DNA of 64,000 nucleotides from positions 3,224,001-3,288,000 of the forward strand of contig NC_003552.1 in assembly GCF_000007345.1 (NCBI RefSeq). Reading direction: 5' to 3'. Both the position numbers and the translations under genes were made by a program. How positions within the stretch are numbered: position 1 is the first letter of the stretch; each line of letters starts with the position of its first letter. Positions 35,150 through 44,918 of the stretch are shown here, piece after piece. Origin of the DNA: Methanosarcina acetivorans C2A. GTDB lineage: Archaea > Halobacteriota > Methanosarcinia > Methanosarcinales > Methanosarcinaceae. The notes beneath the pieces are model-generated. The model did no database searches and was not told the DNA's origin. It was given only the letters and a program-made list of their open reading frames with translations.

Positions 35150-35448
35150 TCATCCATAACACGATTTTGCAGGGTTCAGATTCCCATCCTTAGTTTTGAT
35201 TATTATATTTGAATTCCATTGCCGGCCAATATATACAGGGGTTATATAAAATCTGAAGAATAAATATTCCTTATGATTAATAATTCAAGAAAGTACTGAT
35301 AGTATGAGTTGAAAAAGCTTTTTTCCTTTTGCCTCTGCACTTCTAGTGTTGCTTTCAGAAACCCTGTTCCGGTGCAAAACTTTATTAGCTGCCGGAAAAG
35401 AAACCTTTCCCATTAATAATTTAGTTTTAATAAATTTAGGGGGATTTG

Positions 35449-35560
35449 AAAACTGTTGTTAAACGAAGCTGTTGTTAAACGAAGCTGTTGTTAAACGAAG
35501 CTGTTGTTAAACAAAGCTGTTGTTAAACGAAGCTGTTGTTAAACAAAGCTGTTGCCAAAA
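35449..35560. repeat. 16-bp minisatellite (seven units) before Fe-ADH gene
   Basis: The unit GAAGCTGTTGTTAAAC is repeated seven times head to tail with small changes at the first base and in the outer units. It ends 13 bp before the alcohol dehydrogenase start, so it lies in the mRNA leader. Confidence 0.9.
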
Positions 35561-35573
35561 GGAGTTGAGAAGC

Positions 35574-36722
35574 ATGACATATACCTATCTGAACCCGAAA
35601 GTAGCTCTTATGGGGGCTGGTTGTGTAAAAGAAATCGGCAAGCATGCAAAAGAGCTTGGGGGTACTAAAGCCCTGATCGTTTCAGGAAGGAGCAGGCATG
35701 GAGAAGAACTTGCAGGAGATATCCGGAAAATCCTTGAAACCGCCGGGCTGAAAATAGCAATCTTTCCAGGAGCGGATCCGAACCCGACAGACAGTTCGGT
35801 TATGGAAGGGGCAATAATATACGAAAAAGAGAACTGTGACCTGATCGTTGCTGTCGGAGGTGGAAGCCCGATGGATTGTGCAAAAGCCATCGGCATCGTA
35901 GCTAAAAACGGAGGGGAGATTAACGACTACGAAGGCATCGGAAAGGTCACGAAGGGTGTCCCTCCGCTTATCACGGTAAATACAACCGCCGGCACCGCAA
36001 GTGAGATGACGAGTTTTACAATTATTACGGACACGAAAAGACACATCAAAATGGCAATCGTTGATCCCCGCATCACACCCGACGTAGCAGTTAACGACCC
36101 CGAACTGATGGTAAGTATGCCACCGGCGCTTACGGCTGCAACCGGAATGGATGCTCTTACCCATGCAGTTGAAGCTTATGTTTCCACTATTGCTACTCCG
36201 ACCACCGATGCGGCGGCTATCAAGGCAATCGAGCTAATCTCAAAATATCTGCCCGAAGCTGTTGCCCACGGGGGAGATGTGAGGACAAGAGACATGATGG
36301 CTCATGCCGAATATCTTGCAGGCATTGCTTTCAATAACGCTAGCCTTGGCTATGTGCACTCCATGGCCCACCAGCTCGGCGGATTATATGACCTCCCGCA
36401 CGGCATCTGCAATGCAATTCTCCTTCCCTATGTGGAAATGTACAACAAGGAAGTCTGTCCCGAACGGTTTGCCGATATTGCAAAGGCAATGGGAGAAAAA
36501 GTTGAGGGTCTGAGCCCGGAAGAAGCTGCAGACAAAGCCATAGCTGCCATTAAAAAGCTTGCAGCTGACATTGGAATTCCCTCGGGTCTGAAAGAGCTCG
36601 GAGCCAGGGAGGAAGACCTCGAACTGCTGGCGGAAAATGCCATGCAGGACGTCTGCCACCTTACAAATCCAAGAGAGCTCTCAAAAGAAGAGGTGATTGA
36701 AATTTACAGGAAAGCAATGTGA
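35574..36722 (+). CDS. Iron-containing (group III) alcohol dehydrogenase
   Basis: From ATG 35574 the product has 382 residues. The NAD(P)-binding region GGGSPMDCAKAIG and TTAGTASEMTSFTII lead into the metal site DALTHAVEAYVS and SMAHQLGGLYDLPHGICNAI, whose Asp/His residues bind Fe2+. It oxidises or reduces alcohols and aldehydes. AAAGGAG sits ten bases upstream, just after the minisatellite. Full length compared with the family (about 380). Confidence 0.9.
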   Translation: MTYTYLNPKVALMGAGCVKEIGKHAKELGGTKALIVSGRSRHGEELAGDIRKILETAGLKIAIFPGADPNPTDSSVMEGAIIYEKENCDLIVAVGGGSPMDCAKAIGIVAKNGGEINDYEGIGKVTKGVPPLITVNTTAGTASEMTSFTIITDTKRHIKMAIVDPRITPDVAVNDPELMVSMPPALTAATGMDALTHAVEAYVSTIATPTTDAAAIKAIELISKYLPEAVAHGGDVRTRDMMAHAEYLAGIAFNNASLGYVHSMAHQLGGLYDLPHGICNAILLPYVEMYNKEVCPERFADIAKAMGEKVEGLSPEEAADKAIAAIKKLAADIGIPSGLKELGAREEDLELLAENAMQDVCHLTNPRELSKEEVIEIYRKAM

Positions 36723-36867
36723 GTGAAAAAAGTGAATATGTGATCGGAAAAGCTCATGAATTGATCTTAAATTATAAATCCACTTAAATATATATTCTAC
36801 ATATTGTATACATACAGAAGGGGGAACGGGCCTGGATAAATTCGAAGACTCATCAGTTTAGACCATA

Positions 36868-37002
36868 ATGGGGAGAAGGTTCGAGTGCTACTACAGTTTC
36901 CCGGGCTGGGAGGCAAACCGGGATTATCCCCCTATCCCGTATCAGGACAAACAGAATACCCGCAAGGGAAGATATCTGGAATACAATAAACAGAGGGAGT
37001 GA
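36868..37002 (+). CDS. 44-residue hypothetical protein before LURP-one gene
   Basis: ATG 36868 opens a 45-codon frame rich in Tyr, Arg and Pro (MGRRFECYYSFPGWEANRDY). Its last codons hold the GAGGGAG ribosome site of the next gene. It has no upstream Shine-Dalgarno and no domain, so support is moderate. Confidence 0.4.
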   Translation: MGRRFECYYSFPGWEANRDYPPIPYQDKQNTRKGRYLEYNKQRE

Positions 37003-37008
37003 TTTTTA

Positions 37009-37563
37009 ATGGGACGATTAAGGGATAGACTCAAGGATCGTGAAAGCACAGGCGGTCCCGTTAGCCACAAAGCAGAAAGCAAACAACGTTACAAAATGCA
37101 TGAAAAACTCGTTTCCATAGGGGACGATTACTGGATTGAAAATGAGGCTGGGGAAAGGGCATTTTATGTTGACGGCAAAGCCCTCCGTATTCGTGACACT
37201 CTGATCATCAAGGATGTGCAGGGACACGATCTGTACAAGCTCAAAGAAAAGCTGCTAAGGATAAAGGATACGCTGAACATCGAGGACGGACAGGGCAGAA
37301 CCGTTGCGACGATCAAAAAAGCCCTGGTCACACCTCTCCGCGACCGCTGGAAAGTGGATCTTGAGGACGGGTCTGAAATGGAGGCTCATGGCAATATCCT
37401 GGACCACGAATATAAGGTCGAGTCCGGGGGAGAAAAGGTTGCAGAAGTCTCCAAAAAGTGGTTTCGGATAAGAGATACCTATGGGGTAGAGGTTTCTCCA
37501 GGACAGGATGCCGCCCTGATCCTGACAATTACGGTAGCACTTGACCAGATGGCCCACGACTGA
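37009..37563 (+). CDS. LURP-one-related (Tubby C-terminal-like) protein
   Basis: The 184-residue protein is made of repeated beta hairpins typical of the LURP-one/YxjI fold: ALRIRDTLIIKDVQGHDLYK, LLRIKDTLNIEDGQGRTVAT and WFRIRDTYGVEVSPGQDAAL. Prokaryotic members are uncharacterised; the fold resembles phospholipid scramblase and Tubby domains. It is read from ATG 37009 after GAGGGAGTGA and lies 48 bp upstream of the transporter gene, likely one operon. Confidence 0.8.
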   Translation: MGRLRDRLKDRESTGGPVSHKAESKQRYKMHEKLVSIGDDYWIENEAGERAFYVDGKALRIRDTLIIKDVQGHDLYKLKEKLLRIKDTLNIEDGQGRTVATIKKALVTPLRDRWKVDLEDGSEMEAHGNILDHEYKVESGGEKVAEVSKKWFRIRDTYGVEVSPGQDAALILTITVALDQMAHD

Positions 37564-37611
37564 CGTGGGATTTTGTAAGAAAAAGAAAGAAGGGGGGAGA
37601 AGGGGGAAAGA

Positions 37612-38478
37612 ATGGTTGAAACCACCTCTTTTTTGAATTTCCTTGAGACTGTAGGCGTCCTTGGCACACTGATCTTCGTGCTTACCAGTATGCTTGGGAT
37701 GGGTTTTTCCCTGACAGTGCAGCAGATTCTGGCTCCTCTGAGCAACAGGAAGCTGGTAATCCTTTCACTGGCAGCCAATTTCATACTGGTCCCCTTGCTA
37801 GCTCTCGGGGTATTGCTAATCTTTCCTCTTTCCGAAGGGCTTTCAATCGGCTTATTCCTGCTCGGTACTTCCGCAGGGGCCCCGTTCCTGCCGAAGCTCG
37901 CACAGGTGGCAAAAGGGGACACTGCTTTTGCAGTAGGGCTTATGGTACTCCTGATGGTGGTAACCATTTTTTACGTCCCGATAGTCCTTCCGCTTTTTCT
38001 CTCGGGGGTTACAATAAGCCCCTGGGACATAGCAAAGTCCCTCATTCTGCTGATGCTCCTTCCCCTTGTTCTTGCCCTGTTCATCCGGGCAAGGCACGAG
38101 GAAATTGCCAGCGGGCTTCTGCCCCTGATGACCCAGGCTACTAACCTTTCCCTGCTTGTCCTTTTTGTGGCTTTCTTTGTAGTCTACCTCTCTGACCTCA
38201 TAAGCGTTATAGGCAGTACCGCGGTCCTTGCGGCAGCAGTTTTCCTGCTTATTTCATTTATTATCGGCTATTTCCTCGGAGGGTCTGCCGGACCTGTAAA
38301 AAGAGTGCTTGCTTTAGGGACTGCCCAGCGCAACCTTTCGGCAGCTCTGGCAATTTCCGCACTTAATTTCACAGACCCTGACGTGATGGTCATGATCATG
38401 GTAGTGGCACTGGCAGGTCTCATCCTGCTTATGTTTATAGGGGGAGAGCTGGGAAAGAGGGCTGAAAAGCTGGCATAA
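37612..38478 (+). CDS. BASS-type (bile acid:Na+ symporter-like) transporter
   Basis: The 288-residue membrane protein has about nine helices and conserved family segments: a GMGFSLTVQQI turn after helix 1, GTSAGAPFLPKLAQ in the first crossover and LGTAQRNLSAALAIS in the second. BASS proteins move organic anions with Na+. Substrate unknown. A GGGGGAGAAGGGGG stretch upstream of ATG 37612 serves as ribosome site. It follows the LURP-one gene and precedes a broken antiporter gene. Confidence 0.8.
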   Translation: MVETTSFLNFLETVGVLGTLIFVLTSMLGMGFSLTVQQILAPLSNRKLVILSLAANFILVPLLALGVLLIFPLSEGLSIGLFLLGTSAGAPFLPKLAQVAKGDTAFAVGLMVLLMVVTIFYVPIVLPLFLSGVTISPWDIAKSLILLMLLPLVLALFIRARHEEIASGLLPLMTQATNLSLLVLFVAFFVVYLSDLISVIGSTAVLAAAVFLLISFIIGYFLGGSAGPVKRVLALGTAQRNLSAALAISALNFTDPDVMVMIMVVALAGLILLMFIGGELGKRAEKLA

Positions 38479-38553
38479 ATCGTCCGGGAGCGGGAAAAAC
38501 AGGGTACCTGTAGAGTGAATACGCGGAAAAACCCGAAAGCAGAAGGACATCCA

Positions 38554-39553
38554 TGGAAGCAGAAATCACAAACTTTGTCATAGCCTTTTCAGTATTGCTC
38601 TTTGCCTTCAGTTCTCAAGGTAGCTGAGGTGGCACTGGTACTCACACTGTTTGCCGATGCTTCCAGGATCTAACTTGGGGTGCTGCGCCAGAGGGAAGGA
38701 CTGCAAAACTGCCTCCTCCTCATTGGACTGCCGCTTACCATCGGTGCAGGGGCTGCCACTGCTGCATTTCTTTTCCCGGATCTGATCCTTGCCGAAGCTG
38801 CGCTTCTCGGCGCCATCCTTGCCCCGACCGATGCCGGGCTGGGCCAGCTGATAGTAAACAACCCCAAAGTGCCTGTCCGGATCCGGCAGGGCCTGAACAT
38901 CGAAAGCGGGCTCAATGACGGAGGTGCAATCCCGTTCTTCATCTTCTTCCTTGTGCTGGCTAACGGAGAGGAACTTAACAAGCCGATAGGTACCATTTTC
39001 TCCCTGGCAATCGAACATATAGGGTTTGGAGCCCTGGTGGGAATCTTCCTGGGCCTGTTAGGGGAATGGCTTTCAAGAAGAGCCGTAAAGGCCAGCTGGA
39101 CGTCCGGACTTTACCACAGAATAGGATTTCTGACCCTTGCCGTCATCTCCTGGCTTGTGGCTGATACGGTGGGAGGAAGCGGATTCGTGGCGGCTTTTTT
39201 AGCGGGCATGGTAAGTGAAGCTATGGGCAGAAAGGTCGAGAAAGAAGAGATAATTTTTACGGAAGCCGAAGGGAACATCCTGAGTCTTGCGGTTTTCTTC
39301 ATTTTCGGAGTCGCAGCAGCCACAAGGCTTCCGGATATCGGCTTTCCCGAAGTAGTTTATGCAGTGCTGAGCCTTACCGTCATCCTAATTGTCCCTGTGG
39401 CAATCTACCTGATAGGCACGAAACTGCACCGTGAAACTGTCCTCTTCCTGGGCTGGTTCGGGCCGAGAGGGCTCGCATCAGTCGTCCTTTTACTCATCGC
39501 TATGGAAGAGGCAAAAGGAATTCCTGGACTTGAAACGATAAACCTTGCTGTGA
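38554..39553 (+). pseudogene. NhaP-type cation:proton antiporter, 5' part of disrupted gene
   Basis: ATG 38554 gives MEAEITNFVIAFSVLLFAFS and then jumps to EVALVLTLFADASRI after a deletion that removes early helices and shifts the frame. A TAA at 38671 follows. From there a long good frame runs: LLGAILAPTDAGLGQLIVNN, GLNIESGLNDGGAIPFF and FGPRGLASVVLLLIAME, all classic Na+/H+ antiporter motifs. At 39553 the gene is cut by an insertion sequence and resumes at 41151. Three independent lesions make it a pseudogene. Confidence 0.85.
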
Positions 39554-41150
39554 GAGTCTTTTTAATTTTTTCTGGTTTTTCTTCAATCTCAAGACAACCA
39601 CAAAATTTTATCCCAATTTGAGCAAATCAATTCACTCATTTAAAAATGTTGATTCATTCACACAAGCATCCACCAAAATTTTCCAAATTGTGGAACTATT
39701 TTTGTGGGAATTTCCGACAGCTACAGCTATAAGCCATCAAGTTTAAGAACTAATTATTCTCCAATTCTAGCATTATCCATATTGGAATCTTGCTCTCATT
39801 AAAGGTGAGAAACCTTTCCATTTTCCAGTGCTGAAACACCGTTTGTTGAAAAAAGTAAATAGATTGTAACAAAAATTAGTTAGTCCATTATCGGTTTTGA
39901 ATGACCTTACTTTGTCTACTATATCACATATCAAAGAAAATATTTGTTCCATTGTATTATCTGTCTCAGGTGTAAAACCTTTTTTCAAGAAGCTCACATT
40001 CTTGCTGAAAATCTCTTCGGCATAAGAAATCGCTTTATGAGACGCTTCAGAAAGTTCAAGATCAGAGTTAAATTCTCGTATCTTCTGAATATGCGCAACA
40101 GCACTGATAACCGTATCAGAAAGTATCAATTGAGATATCTCATTGTAGGTAATCTTATCGTTATCTGGAATCTCTTCAACAGAACTGAATTCCTCATAAT
40201 ACCTCTTACTAACGTTTTTTAATTGATGAAACACACAAAAAGAATGAGTCACTTCAGGAAAGACCATTTTTACGGCTCCAATGATCGCTTTATCCTCATC
40301 AGAAACAATCTTTTTGATTTTATCTTCAGGAAATCGGTTCTTTATTCGTATAAAAAGAGGCATCAGAGCCTCAATTGTTGGTAACCTCTCAGTTACTTCA
40401 AAATCTAAAATGACCTTCTCTTTGGTAGCAACAACGTAAACAGATTTATATCGCATTTTTTTCCATTCTTTCTTTGTGAGTTTCGTTCCAATAAATTCTT
40501 CAAGCTTTTTTTTCCATCCATTCTTGATCCAATTCCCATCAACATACAATGTTTCTTCAAAGCTAACTCCTTGGTTCAAAAGTTCTTGCTTTGAAAGTTT
40601 TGCTAGTTTCTGTTCATATAACCACAATGAAGTGGGACAAGGAGCTCTTCCACAGACATTTATTACTCCTTCTGTATATGTTTCCCCAATTCGCCGAGAA
40701 TTGTGCAGACTGCATCGTCCATCGTATCTGACATTTATTTGTGTATCATAATATTCAGAACTGTAATTTGCAGAACCCTGAACACCAATAACCCGATCAT
40801 GATAATGTTTCTTACAAGTGGGACAAAGCCAGTATGTAACATTGAGAGATATAGTGCCGTAACGTGATATAATAAAACGAGTGTGATGAGAGTTAACATG
40901 TAATTTACTTCCACAACTATCACACTGAGTAGGGGAGAATATAGAGAACATAGGATAGTATCGATTTTCAACCAAAACTTTTGGCAAAGGAATTATTATT
41001 TTGCCGTCAACTATCGTTTTTATCATTGATTTATCTATTGCAATGTTTCCTTTTCCCATAAATAGAAAAAATATATCAATATAATTAAAATTTTATTGTT
41101 TTGCACGATATAGAGGGAAAACGAAAAACCAGAAAATAATAAAAAGTCTC
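39554..41150. mobile_element. Complete 1,597-bp insertion sequence in the antiporter gene
   Basis: Terminal inverted repeats of 28 bp lie at 39554-39581 and 41123-41150 (outer GAGTCTTTTTAAT versus GAGACTTTTTATT, inner TTTTCTGGTTTTTC), with three mismatches. The 8-bp sequence TGCTGTGA is present on both sides (39546-39553 and 41151-41158), the target duplication. Removing the IS and one copy restores the reading frame N-L-A-V-I-T-T-V-L of the antiporter. Confidence 0.92.
39773..41059 (-). CDS. IS transposase (DDE, MULE/IS256-like)
   Basis: The 428-residue protein has a zinc ribbon (CDSCGSKLHVNSHHTRF, then CPTCKKHYHD) followed by LYVDGNWIKN (first Asp), KIVSDEDKAIIGAVK (second Asp), the FCVFHQLKN C-x2-H signature and NTMEQIFSLI (Glu). 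It is the only gene of the insertion sequence, transcribed opposite to the interrupted antiporter. The 8-bp target duplication agrees with this superfamily. It appears intact and may be active. Confidence 0.85.
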   Translation of the reverse strand: MGKGNIAIDKSMIKTIVDGKIIIPLPKVLVENRYYPMFSIFSPTQCDSCGSKLHVNSHHTRFIISRYGTISLNVTYWLCPTCKKHYHDRVIGVQGSANYSSEYYDTQINVRYDGRCSLHNSRRIGETYTEGVINVCGRAPCPTSLWLYEQKLAKLSKQELLNQGVSFEETLYVDGNWIKNGWKKKLEEFIGTKLTKKEWKKMRYKSVYVVATKEKVILDFEVTERLPTIEALMPLFIRIKNRFPEDKIKKIVSDEDKAIIGAVKMVFPEVTHSFCVFHQLKNVSKRYYEEFSSVEEIPDNDKITYNEISQLILSDTVISAVAHIQKIREFNSDLELSEASHKAISYAEEIFSKNVSFLKKGFTPETDNTMEQIFSLICDIVDKVRSFKTDNGLTNFCYNLFTFFNKRCFSTGKWKGFSPLMRARFQYG

Positions 41151-41334
41151 TGCTGTGATTACCACAGTCCTCATAAGTATTTTTGCTCACGGGATTTCCG
41201 CAGGCCCTGCAGGTAACTGGCATTCACGACTAGTAGCTGCACTGCCAGACGAAGCACCGGAACGGAGGGAAGTGAAGGAACTGCCTGTACGTAAAGGCTT
41301 TGCTATTGCCGAAAGTATGCAAATATGCAAATAA
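41151..41334 (+). pseudogene. Antiporter 3' part after the insertion sequence
   Basis: After the target duplication the frame continues with ITTVLISIFAHGISAGPAGN, the C-terminal helix motif of NhaP antiporters, and a short cytoplasmic tail to a TAA at 41332. Confidence 0.85.
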
Positions 41335-41693
41335 GCCCAAGAGAGAAAATGCAGTAAAAAGAAATTCCGGAATCACCGGGCTGATAATTCCCGATTAAAT
41401 CCCGCTCCTTCCTTCCTGACAGTTAAATCTTGATCCAGATACCATATATGTTAATTTATATATATACTGGACTTTATACTTGTATGTGTCAAATTGGGAG
41501 GACTTAACACATTAATTAAAAAATGAAAGGGATAGGTCTTTACCTTCTTTCGTTATTAAATGCGGCTGAAAAGTCAGGATGTGAAGTTACTGATTTTTAA
41601 TTTTCCTCAACCGATGTGCTTGGAAGTTAGGAATAGGACATGGAAGTTGACCTGTAAAAATTTGGAAAACGGAAGTCAGAAGTAAAAGAAAAA

Positions 41694-41837
41694 TTGGGAG
41701 TAAGAAAAATTGGGAGTAAGAAAAATTGGGGTAAGAAAAATTGGGGTAAGAAAAATTGGGGTAAGAACGATTGGGGTAAGAAAAATTGGGGTAAGAAAAA
41801 TTGGGGTAAGAACGATTGGGGTAAGAAAAATTGGGGG
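41694..41837. repeat. 16-bp minisatellite (about nine units) before AI-2E permease gene
   Basis: The unit GTAAGAAAAATTGGGG, or an 18-bp variant with GGGA at the left, is repeated about nine times. Two units carry CG in place of AA. The last unit ends in GGGGG, which serves as Shine-Dalgarno for the following gene. The array therefore abuts the start codon region. Confidence 0.9.
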
Positions 41838-41845
41838 ATGTAAAC

Positions 41846-42904
41846 ATAAACACAAATACTAGTTCAATGCCAGCAAAAATCCTACTTTACAGCACTGCTG
41901 TAGTTCTCCTTACACTTGGTATGAAGGCAATTTCAAGTATACTGATACCTATTTTTTTCTCTTTTTTTGCTTTTCTAATCTTTTCTCCCCTTGTTCGCTG
42001 GCTCATGAAGAAAGGGGTTCCGGGAAAGGTTAGCGTTTTTCTGGTGATCCTTCTTTTTATTTTTGTTTTCTTTGGAACCGCAGTTCTATTTGCAAACTCT
42101 TTAATCCAGTTAAGCAACATGATTCCAAGCTATGATACTCAGTTGCAGAGTATTCTGGGCACTGTTTCAACACATTTTCCTGTATCTGGAGATACATTGA
42201 CATCAGTCCTGCGCAGCATCGCAACATTTGCTTTCCGTGTAAGTGGGAATATTGTTACTGGAGCCTTAAATGCCGGATCAACAGTTGTGCTCATTTTTAT
42301 CGTGACAACGTTTTTACTTCTTGATTCTGCTGGTGCGCCGGTAAAGGTGCAAAAAGAAGTTGAAGATCAACCAGTCTATCTTTCGAGGTTTACCGAATTA
42401 AGCAAAACCGTCATAAATTTCATGCTTCTGAGGACTGAAACCAATTTGATTGGGGGTATTGGAGTTGCCATACTTTTCCTTATAGGAGGCATAGATTTTG
42501 CTGTTCTATGGGGTCTCCTGTTCTTCCTTTTCGGCTATATTCCCTACCTGGGTTTTTATCTGGCAACTATTCCGCCCATGCTACTTGGTCTGTTCAAATA
42601 TGGGCCTGTAGGAGCGCTTGGAGTCCTGGTTGGTGTCACGATTATCAACGCACTCATAGAAAATGTCCTTTTCCCATCTATTGCAGGAAGAGGCCTTAAA
42701 TTATCTACAACAATTGTGTTTCTTTCTCTGATCTACTGGTCTTATGTGCTTGGGGCAGCAGGTGCACTGATTGCAGTCCCCCTTACAATAGTTGTAAAGA
42801 TCGTTCTGGAAAGTTCCGAGGATACACGCTTGATGGCTAAACTGATGGAATCAAGAGGAACAAGAGATCAGGTAGAGGAAGACGAAGGCAAAAATGGAGC
42901 CTGA
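41846..42904 (+). CDS. AI-2E/PerM family membrane permease (copy 1)
   Basis: The product has about 352 residues and eight helices. It shows the family pattern of two N-terminal helices, a periplasmic helical region (SIPSYDTQLQ-like) and a C-terminal signature LIENVLFPSIAGRGLKLSTT followed by FLSLIYWSYVLGAAGALIAV. Members export small molecules or act as Na+/H+ antiporters; substrate unknown. The start is unclear: GGGGG (41833-41837) lies eight bases before an in-frame ATA (41846), while the first ATG (41867) has no ribosome site. Confidence 0.8.
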   Translation: MNTNTSSMPAKILLYSTAVVLLTLGMKAISSILIPIFFSFFAFLIFSPLVRWLMKKGVPGKVSVFLVILLFIFVFFGTAVLFANSLIQLSNMIPSYDTQLQSILGTVSTHFPVSGDTLTSVLRSIATFAFRVSGNIVTGALNAGSTVVLIFIVTTFLLLDSAGAPVKVQKEVEDQPVYLSRFTELSKTVINFMLLRTETNLIGGIGVAILFLIGGIDFAVLWGLLFFLFGYIPYLGFYLATIPPMLLGLFKYGPVGALGVLVGVTIINALIENVLFPSIAGRGLKLSTTIVFLSLIYWSYVLGAAGALIAVPLTIVVKIVLESSEDTRLMAKLMESRGTRDQVEEDEGKNGA

Positions 42905-43201
42905 GGTCTCAAGCCCCTGCACTGTATTCATTGGTGCTGTTTCTAACCCCTAGCCCGGAAACAAGCGCCTGCCGGATTTCATCTCTTTTGTAGAGTTATT
43001 GATTTCCACCGTACATTCCCCTATGAAAACCTCTTTTTTATTCGAAAGAGACAGAACCTTCAAAACAAAAACAAGTTCTGCGAAAGCAAACATGTGCGAA
43101 GAGATATATATATTATAAAATACTATTTATTAAAGAAATCTACTATAAATAGTCCGTCCGGACCACATATCAAGAAACCTAAATCAGTGGGGAATAATAT
43201 C
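42905..43201. promoter_or_regulatory. Promoter region of DUF1269 copy 2
   Basis: A long alternating stretch, GATATATATATTATAAAATA, near 43105-43130 looks like a TATA element about 80 bp before the start. GTGGGG precedes ATG 43202. Confidence 0.45.
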
Positions 43202-43735
43202 ATGGGAAAAGAAGAAAAATCAAAAGTCTATAACATTGTGGCGCTTTGCTTTGAAGGACAGAAAAAAGCAGAGGAAATCCTCAAGGAAGCAAAATCTGAA
43301 GGCATACTGGACAACTATGAAATTGTTGCCCAGGCAGTAGTCGAACATGACGAAAAGGGAAAAGTACACATCCATGAACCGGGAAGGGGAGTTTTCGGTG
43401 CGGCAATAGGAGCGGTTGGCGGCGGAATTCTGGCTCTCATAGGGGGTCCCGCAGGCGTGCTGGCCTGGGTTGTAGGCGGAGCTGTGATAGGTGGCGTTGC
43501 CGGGAAATACCTCGGACGCCCAATCAAGAAAGGTAACTTGGAAGAACTCGGGAATGCCCTGAAACCCGACAGCTCGGCTCTCCTGCTCTTGCTCGAAAAT
43601 ATCTACAGCGAAGAGGTCATCAATAGCATGAGCAGTTACAATGCCAATGTGGTGACGCTAACTGTGGGAGACGAGCTTTCAGGGGAGATTGAAGCCTTTG
43701 CTGCCGGAGAAGTTGAAAAGCCTCCTGCACAGTGA
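43202..43735 (+). CDS. DUF1269-like glycine-zipper membrane protein (copy 2)
   Basis: The 177-residue protein has an N-terminal alpha/beta region (YNIVALCFEGQKKAEEILKE), a Gly-rich hydrophobic hairpin (GAAIGAVGGGILALIGGPAG, then VVGGAVIGGVAGKYLG) and a C-terminal domain DSSALLLLLENIYSEEVINS. The central Gly zipper is more pronounced than in copy 1. Function unknown. Confidence 0.8.
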   Translation: MGKEEKSKVYNIVALCFEGQKKAEEILKEAKSEGILDNYEIVAQAVVEHDEKGKVHIHEPGRGVFGAAIGAVGGGILALIGGPAGVLAWVVGGAVIGGVAGKYLGRPIKKGNLEELGNALKPDSSALLLLLENIYSEEVINSMSSYNANVVTLTVGDELSGEIEAFAAGEVEKPPAQ

Positions 43736-44129
43736 AACAACCGTTACTTTAGACATAACTGTCCTTGAAGGCACACTAGCCATATTCATTCTGGAAAAGA
43801 GCATGAGCTGAAGGTGACTTTCGGAGCTGCCCTGCTCTTTGGTTACGGGGTAAAGGGCAGCAGTTCCACAGGTTGCCCTTTTGCAAGCAACACATGCCTT
43901 TCCAAAAATCGCAATCTTGCAACGGCAATCCAGGGCAATGCCACTACACGGTCAACTTACCCATTCTAACGGGCCTGAAAAGAACCTTGATGGCTAGCTT
44001 GCTCTTTACATCCGGAAAGATTCGCCGGGAAGATTCACCAGATGACTGTTCTGTTGAGTTGTGAATGCCCGGACCTGTTCCCTATCAGATCACCGTTAAC
44101 GAGACACTACCAGTTTTTAGGAGAAAATA
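43736..44129. other. Intergenic region without recognised gene
   Basis: About 390 bp with only short frames. A decayed coding relic is possible but could not be named. TTTTAGGAG before 44130 is the ribosome site of the next (broken) gene. Confidence 0.35.
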
Positions 44130-44918
44130 ATGAACGAAGAAATACGTCCCTTGAATGACCTGCGACTCAAGACGCCGCGTGTTGCAGCCGTCGCCGGTAT
44201 CCTCTTTGCCGTGCTGCATATCACCTCCAATGTGCTCATCCGGTTCTCTATTCCCTCCTATCCGGCCGGCGGCGGCTTCTGGCTGTAGGAGCAAACAAAG
44301 ACCGTAGCCCTGGGCCTGGGCATAGTGCCATTCGCCGGGATCGCCTTCCTGTGGTTCATCGGTGTGATGCGCGGCCACATAGGACAGTTAGAGGGCCGTT
44401 TCTTTTCGAGCGTGTTAATTGGCAGCGGCTTGCTGTACCTGGCTATGCTTTTTGTTGCGGCGGCTGGCGGGCGGGCTCCTGACCAGCTATGCTCTTGAAC
44501 CGGACTTGGTGATTACCGGTGGCGTATACACCTTTAGTAGAGAGCTGGTGTTTACCGTCACCAATGTCTATTCCATTCGCATGGCAGGCGTATTCATAAT
44601 CTTGTTGGGCACCATCGCGTTTCGCACCCGCATCATGCCGCGCTGGCTGACCTTTTTAACCTATTCGGTAGCGTTCATCTTACTGATGACTATCAGCTTC
44701 AGTTACTGGGTGCCGCATCTCTTTCCTGAATGGGTGCCGGTAATCAGCCTCCACATCATGATTACGAATCTGCACAAAAAAGCCGCGGGTGATGGATCAG
44801 CATTGCCATGATGTTCGCCGTCTGCACCTTTTTTCTGTTGACTCTGACCATCGACTCCATCCTGTGTTGGGTGCAGGGTAACAAACTTGCATTTTTGTAT
44901 CTGCTCAATTTTATATAA
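44130..44918 (+). pseudogene. Broken multi-helix membrane protein of foreign composition
   Basis: ATG 44130 after AGGAG opens MNEEIRPLNDLRLKTPRVAA and a membrane helix. A TAG at 44286 interrupts (GGGFWL-TAG-EQTK). The frame shifts near 44460 into LLTSYALEPDLVITGGVYTF, which runs to SYWVPHLFPEWVPVIS, and shifts again near 44790 into MMFAVCTFFLLTLTIDSILC, ending at 44918. The intact protein would have about six helices and 260 residues. It is clearly more GC-rich than its neighbours, suggesting transfer from a bacterium. Family not certain. Confidence 0.7.

Noticed and set aside
35449..35560. 16-bp tandem repeats as CRISPR
   Set aside because: Units are directly adjacent with no spacers and are shorter than CRISPR repeats.
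35682..36164. Minus-strand frame within the Fe-alcohol dehydrogenase
   Set aside because: Shadow of the real gene; no motif and no start signal.
41587..41853. Minus-strand frame encoding a PNFSY-type repeat protein
   Set aside because: It is the antisense of the 16-bp minisatellite; the repeat peptide comes only from the DNA repeat, with no start signal.
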